Assembly: GCA_017508975.1 (NCBI GenBank)
Contig: JAFWQU010000021.1
Coordinates: 62,001 to 126,000, forward strand
Length of the DNA: 64,000 nt
DNA from: Clostridia bacterium
GTDB lineage: Bacteria; Bacillota; Clostridia; Christensenellales; Aristaeellaceae
Direction of reading: 5' to 3'
The notes under the pieces are model-generated. The model saw nothing but the letters and a program-made list of their open reading frames with translations. It had not been told where the DNA came from and did not search any database. The position numbers and the translations under genes were made by a program. This document shows, one piece after another, positions 61,711-64,000 of this stretch. How positions within the stretch are numbered: position 1 is the first letter of the stretch; each line of letters begins with the position of its first letter.

Positions 61711-63168
61711 ATGGAGCGATGCTGCGCTGCGATTGATCTCAAGAGCTTTTACGCCAGCGTCGAATGCGTCGAGCGCGGTCTGGACCCGCTGACGACGAAT
61801 CTCGTGGTAGCCGATGCGCGCCGCACCGAAAAGACAATCTGCCTGGCGGTCTCCCCCAGTCTCAAGCGCTACGGGCTCTCCGGGCGCAGCCGCCTGTTCG
61901 AGGTGGTGGAGAAGGCGAAGGAGGTCCAAGCGCGGACAGGCCGCCCGCTGGAGTACATCGTCGCCCCGCCCCGGATGCGCCTGTACATGGAGTACAGCGG
62001 GCGCATCTACCAGAAGGTCTACCTGAAGTACCTGGCTCCGGAGGACATCCACGTCTATTCCATCGACGAGGTCTTTCTGGAGCTGACCCACTACCTGCAT
62101 CTCTACCAGTGCACTCCGCACGAGCTGGTGCGCCGGATGATCGGCGACATTCTCCGGGAGACCGGCGTCACCGCCACCGGCGGGATCGGCACCAATCTCT
62201 ATCTGGCCAAGATCGCCATGGACATCCAGGCCAAGCACGCGGAGCCGGACGCGGACGGAGTCCGGATCGCGGAGCTGGACGAGATCAGTTTCCGGGAGCG
62301 GCTCTGGAACCACCGGCCCCTGACGGACTTCTGGCGGATCGGCCGCGGGACGGTCCAGCGGCTGGAGCGGCTGGGCGTCACCTGCATGGGCGAGCTCGCC
62401 CGGCTGAGTATCACCGCCGAGGACACCCTCTACCGGGTCTTCGGCGTCGACGCGGAGCTGCTGATTGACCACGCCTGGGGCGTGGAGCCCTGCACGATCG
62501 CGGATATCAAGGCCTTCGTCCCGGAGGACCACTCGATCTCCGTCGGCCAGGTGCTGCCCGGCCCCTACCCCTTCGCCCATGGAAGGATCATCGTCCAGGA
62601 GATGGCGGGACAGCTGGCCATGGATCTGACCCGCAAGGGGCTGGTCACGGACGGCGTCACGCTGACCGTCGTCTATGACAAGATCGGTGCGGAGGGGAAC
62701 TACGCCGGGCTGACGCTGGTGGACCGCTACGGCATCACCATGCCCAAACCGGTGCACGGCACGGAGAATCTGCTGGACGCGGGCGGCTTTCCGATGCTCA
62801 GCGACTCCGTGCGGCGTGTGGAGCAGGCGGCGCTGGCCGTCTACGACCGGCTGTGCGACCGCTCCCTCCCGGTCCGCCGCTTCTACCTGGTCTGCAACCA
62901 CGTCCGCCGGCGGGATCAGCTCCCGGAGCAGACGCGTCAGATGGATTTCTTCTCCGACCCGGAGGAGCTGAGCCAGGAGCGCGAAACCGAGGCCCGGGAC
63001 AGCCGCATGCAGCAGGCGCTTCTGGGAATCCAGGAGCGGTTCGGGGCAAACGCCGTCCTGCGCGCGCTCAGCTACCAGGAGGGCGCGACCGCCCGCGAGC
63101 GCAGCCACACCATCGGCGGCCACGCCGCCGGGGACGGATTGGACGAGGTATATGGCGATGGAAAATGA
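61711..63168 (+). CDS. Y-family DNA polymerase, UmuC/UvrX-like
   Basis: Second translesion polymerase of the window, of the type found with YolD in Firmicutes. The 485-residue protein has D9 in AIDLKSFYASVECVERG, the pair D119-E120 in YSIDEVFLEL, TATGGIGTNLYLAKIAMD, the linker FWRIGRGTVQRLERLGV, and the C-terminal KxxGATxRERSHTIGGH-type ending typical of this branch. It differs from the DinB above in length and tail. GGAGGG precedes the ATG. I see no LexA box in front. It overlaps the YolD gene by 11 nt. Confidence 0.92.
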   Translation: MERCCAAIDLKSFYASVECVERGLDPLTTNLVVADARRTEKTICLAVSPSLKRYGLSGRSRLFEVVEKAKEVQARTGRPLEYIVAPPRMRLYMEYSGRIYQKVYLKYLAPEDIHVYSIDEVFLELTHYLHLYQCTPHELVRRMIGDILRETGVTATGGIGTNLYLAKIAMDIQAKHAEPDADGVRIAELDEISFRERLWNHRPLTDFWRIGRGTVQRLERLGVTCMGELARLSITAEDTLYRVFGVDAELLIDHAWGVEPCTIADIKAFVPEDHSISVGQVLPGPYPFAHGRIIVQEMAGQLAMDLTRKGLVTDGVTLTVVYDKIGAEGNYAGLTLVDRYGITMPKPVHGTENLLDAGGFPMLSDSVRRVEQAALAVYDRLCDRSLPVRRFYLVCNHVRRRDQLPEQTRQMDFFSDPEELSQERETEARDSRMQQALLGIQERFGANAVLRALSYQEGATARERSHTIGGHAAGDGLDEVYGDGK

Positions 63169-63589
63169 TCTGATTCACCGGAAGCCCTGGGAGCCTGGGC
63201 CCCGCCACCCCCGCATGCCCCGTGCCGAGCGCGCGAAAATCTTCATGCCCTTCGCGGCGCTGAAAGGCTTTGAGGAGGAGATTGCCTCCCGGAAGACCCG
63301 TCTTCTCCCCCGCCCCGCGCTCTCCGAGGAGCAGGCGGAGGAGATCAGCCGGACCCTGCGGAAGGCCGCCGCGCTTCTCCGCGGCGGCGGACGGCCGGAG
63401 GTCCGTTGCCGGGTCTTCCGGGAGAAACGCCCCGGCTGGGGGCAATACACGGAGATCACCGGCCGTGTCCGGCAGATTCTGGCCGAGAAAGGCCGGCTGA
63501 TCCTCGAGGAGGAGGAAATCCCTCTTCCCATGCTGACGGAGATCACTCTCATCTCCGAACCCGCACAGACGGAGGCGATCCGGGATTGA
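63158..63589 (+). CDS. YolD-like protein
   Basis: Companion of the UmuC/UvrX polymerases in Firmicutes; proposed to work like UmuD, though this is not proven. The 143-residue protein has HPRMPRAERAKIFMPFAALKGFEEEI, the family start, then a charged linker and a strand-rich end (VRQILAEKGRLILEEEEIPLPMLTEI). I start at ATG 63158, 9 nt after GAGG; an ATG two codons earlier is too close to it. It overlaps the polymerase gene and its TGA overlaps the next start. Confidence 0.85.
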   Translation: MENDLIHRKPWEPGPRHPRMPRAERAKIFMPFAALKGFEEEIASRKTRLLPRPALSEEQAEEISRTLRKAAALLRGGGRPEVRCRVFREKRPGWGQYTEITGRVRQILAEKGRLILEEEEIPLPMLTEITLISEPAQTEAIRD

Positions 63590-64000
63590 ATCCGTTTTCG
63601 AGAACCGCCCTGCTGCTGGGGCAGGAGGGCATGGAGCGTCTGGGACGCGCTCGGGTTGCCGTTTTCGGGCTCGGCGGTGTCGGCGGTCACGCGGCGGAGG
63701 CCCTGGCCCGCTCCGGGGTCGGCGCGCTGGACCTGGTGGACCGCGACCGCGTCAGCCTGACCAACCTGAACCGTCAGGTGATCGCGCTACGCAGCACCGT
63801 CGGCCGGCTCAAAACCGACGTCATGGCCGAACGCCTGCGGGAGATCAATCCGGATCTCTCCCTCCGGCTCCATCCGATCTTTTATCTGCCGGACACCGCG
63901 GACGAGCTCCCGCTTTCGGAGTATGACTATGTGGTGGACGCGGTGGACACCGTCACCGCCAAGCTGACGCTGATCACCCGCGCCCGGGAGGCCGGCGTGC
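63586..64000 (+). CDS. tcdA: tRNA threonylcarbamoyladenosine dehydratase (TcdA/ThiF family), partial
   Basis: ATP-dependent ring closure of t6A37 in tRNA to its cyclic form. The visible 138 residues have the E1-like nucleotide loop GLGGVGGH (28-35), DLVDRDRVSLTNLNRQ (Arg/Gln of the adenylation site) and DYVVDAVDTVTAK. The start is a TTG at 63586-63588 that overlaps the YolD stop as TTGA, with GGAGG 10 nt upstream. It runs off the window, so the C-terminal part is unseen. Together with sua5 it covers two steps of the same tRNA modification. Confidence 0.88.
   Translation, partial: MNPFSRTALLLGQEGMERLGRARVAVFGLGGVGGHAAEALARSGVGALDLVDRDRVSLTNLNRQVIALRSTVGRLKTDVMAERLREINPDLSLRLHPIFYLPDTADELPLSEYDYVVDAVDTVTAKLTLITRAREAGV

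Noticed and set aside
1-64000. tRNA, rRNA, CRISPR array or prophage
   Set aside because: Intergenic gaps are short and hold no cloverleaf, rRNA-like sequence, regularly spaced repeats or phage genes.

Overview
The window is GC-rich, about 98% gene-dense bacterial chromosome. It fits a high-GC member of the Clostridia (Bacillota). The signs are a clostridial single-chain PurL, a stand-alone PurO-type IMP cyclohydrolase in the pur operon, the gene orders rpmE-DUF1385-prmC-prfA and rpsO-pnp-M16 peptidase, an S4 without the zinc knuckle, TTGACA/TATAAT-type promoters, AGGAGG ribosome binding sites with some TTG and GTG starts, and a CGAAC-N4-GTTC LexA box. The order or family is inference. I saw no rRNA, tRNA, CRISPR array, transposase or prophage gene.

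Layout. 1-1.4 kb (-): the end of a flavoprotein gene and trmN6. 1.5-14.4 kb (-): a purine operon, purE-purC-purF-purM-purN-purO-purH'(AICAR transformylase only)-purD-purL-purB, which covers PRPP to IMP plus both PurB steps, with no purK; it starts at a clear promoter with a PurBox-like site. 14.5-20.8 kb (-): a cell-envelope run of L,D-transpeptidase, CvpA, LuxS, a polysaccharide ABC exporter and a GT2 glycosyltransferase, the last four overlapping or nearly so. 20.9-22.9 kb (+): pseudouridine kinase and glycosidase. 23.2-30.7 kb (-): genome maintenance genes parE/parC-type topoisomerase, DUF4097, ybaB, recR and rmuC. 30.9-36 kb (+): rpmE, DUF1385, prmC, prfA, sua5, araD. 36-46 kb (+): rpsO, pnp, M16 peptidase, ruvX, ribF, trmB, plsX, acpP, rnc, lspA, rluD-type, with one DUF1858 gene on the other strand. 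46.1-49.1 kb (-): uxaB-uxaA. 49.3-53.4 kb (+): lacZ, dipeptidase, rubredoxin. 53.7-55.3 kb (-): LexA-controlled dinB and an unknown 81-residue protein. 55.4-58.0 kb (-): eda, kdgK and a secreted SH3-like protein; with uxaBA these make most of a hexuronate route (tagaturonate to KDG to KDPG to pyruvate + G3P). 58.3-61.6 kb (+): rpsM-rpsK-rpsD-rpoA-rplQ behind a long structured leader. 61.7-64 kb (+): a second Y-family polymerase, its YolD-like partner and the start of tcdA.

The most unusual signal is a repeat family that no gene explains: about 100-120 nt elements made of two or three hairpins and a conserved AT-richer tail, present after purB, after uxaA, twice in tandem after the 81-residue gene, and as an inverted pair after psuG. 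Every copy lies in a 3' UTR, between a stop codon and a terminator-like hairpin. In two copies the conserved tail itself carries the stop codon. Hairpin stems change in a compensated way between copies, so folding seems to be under selection. Other points worth attention are the structured 270-nt rpsM leader, a rubredoxin with a C-x-C first knuckle, a LexA box filling the dinB promoter spacer, and a 17-bp palindromic spacer in the psuK promoter.
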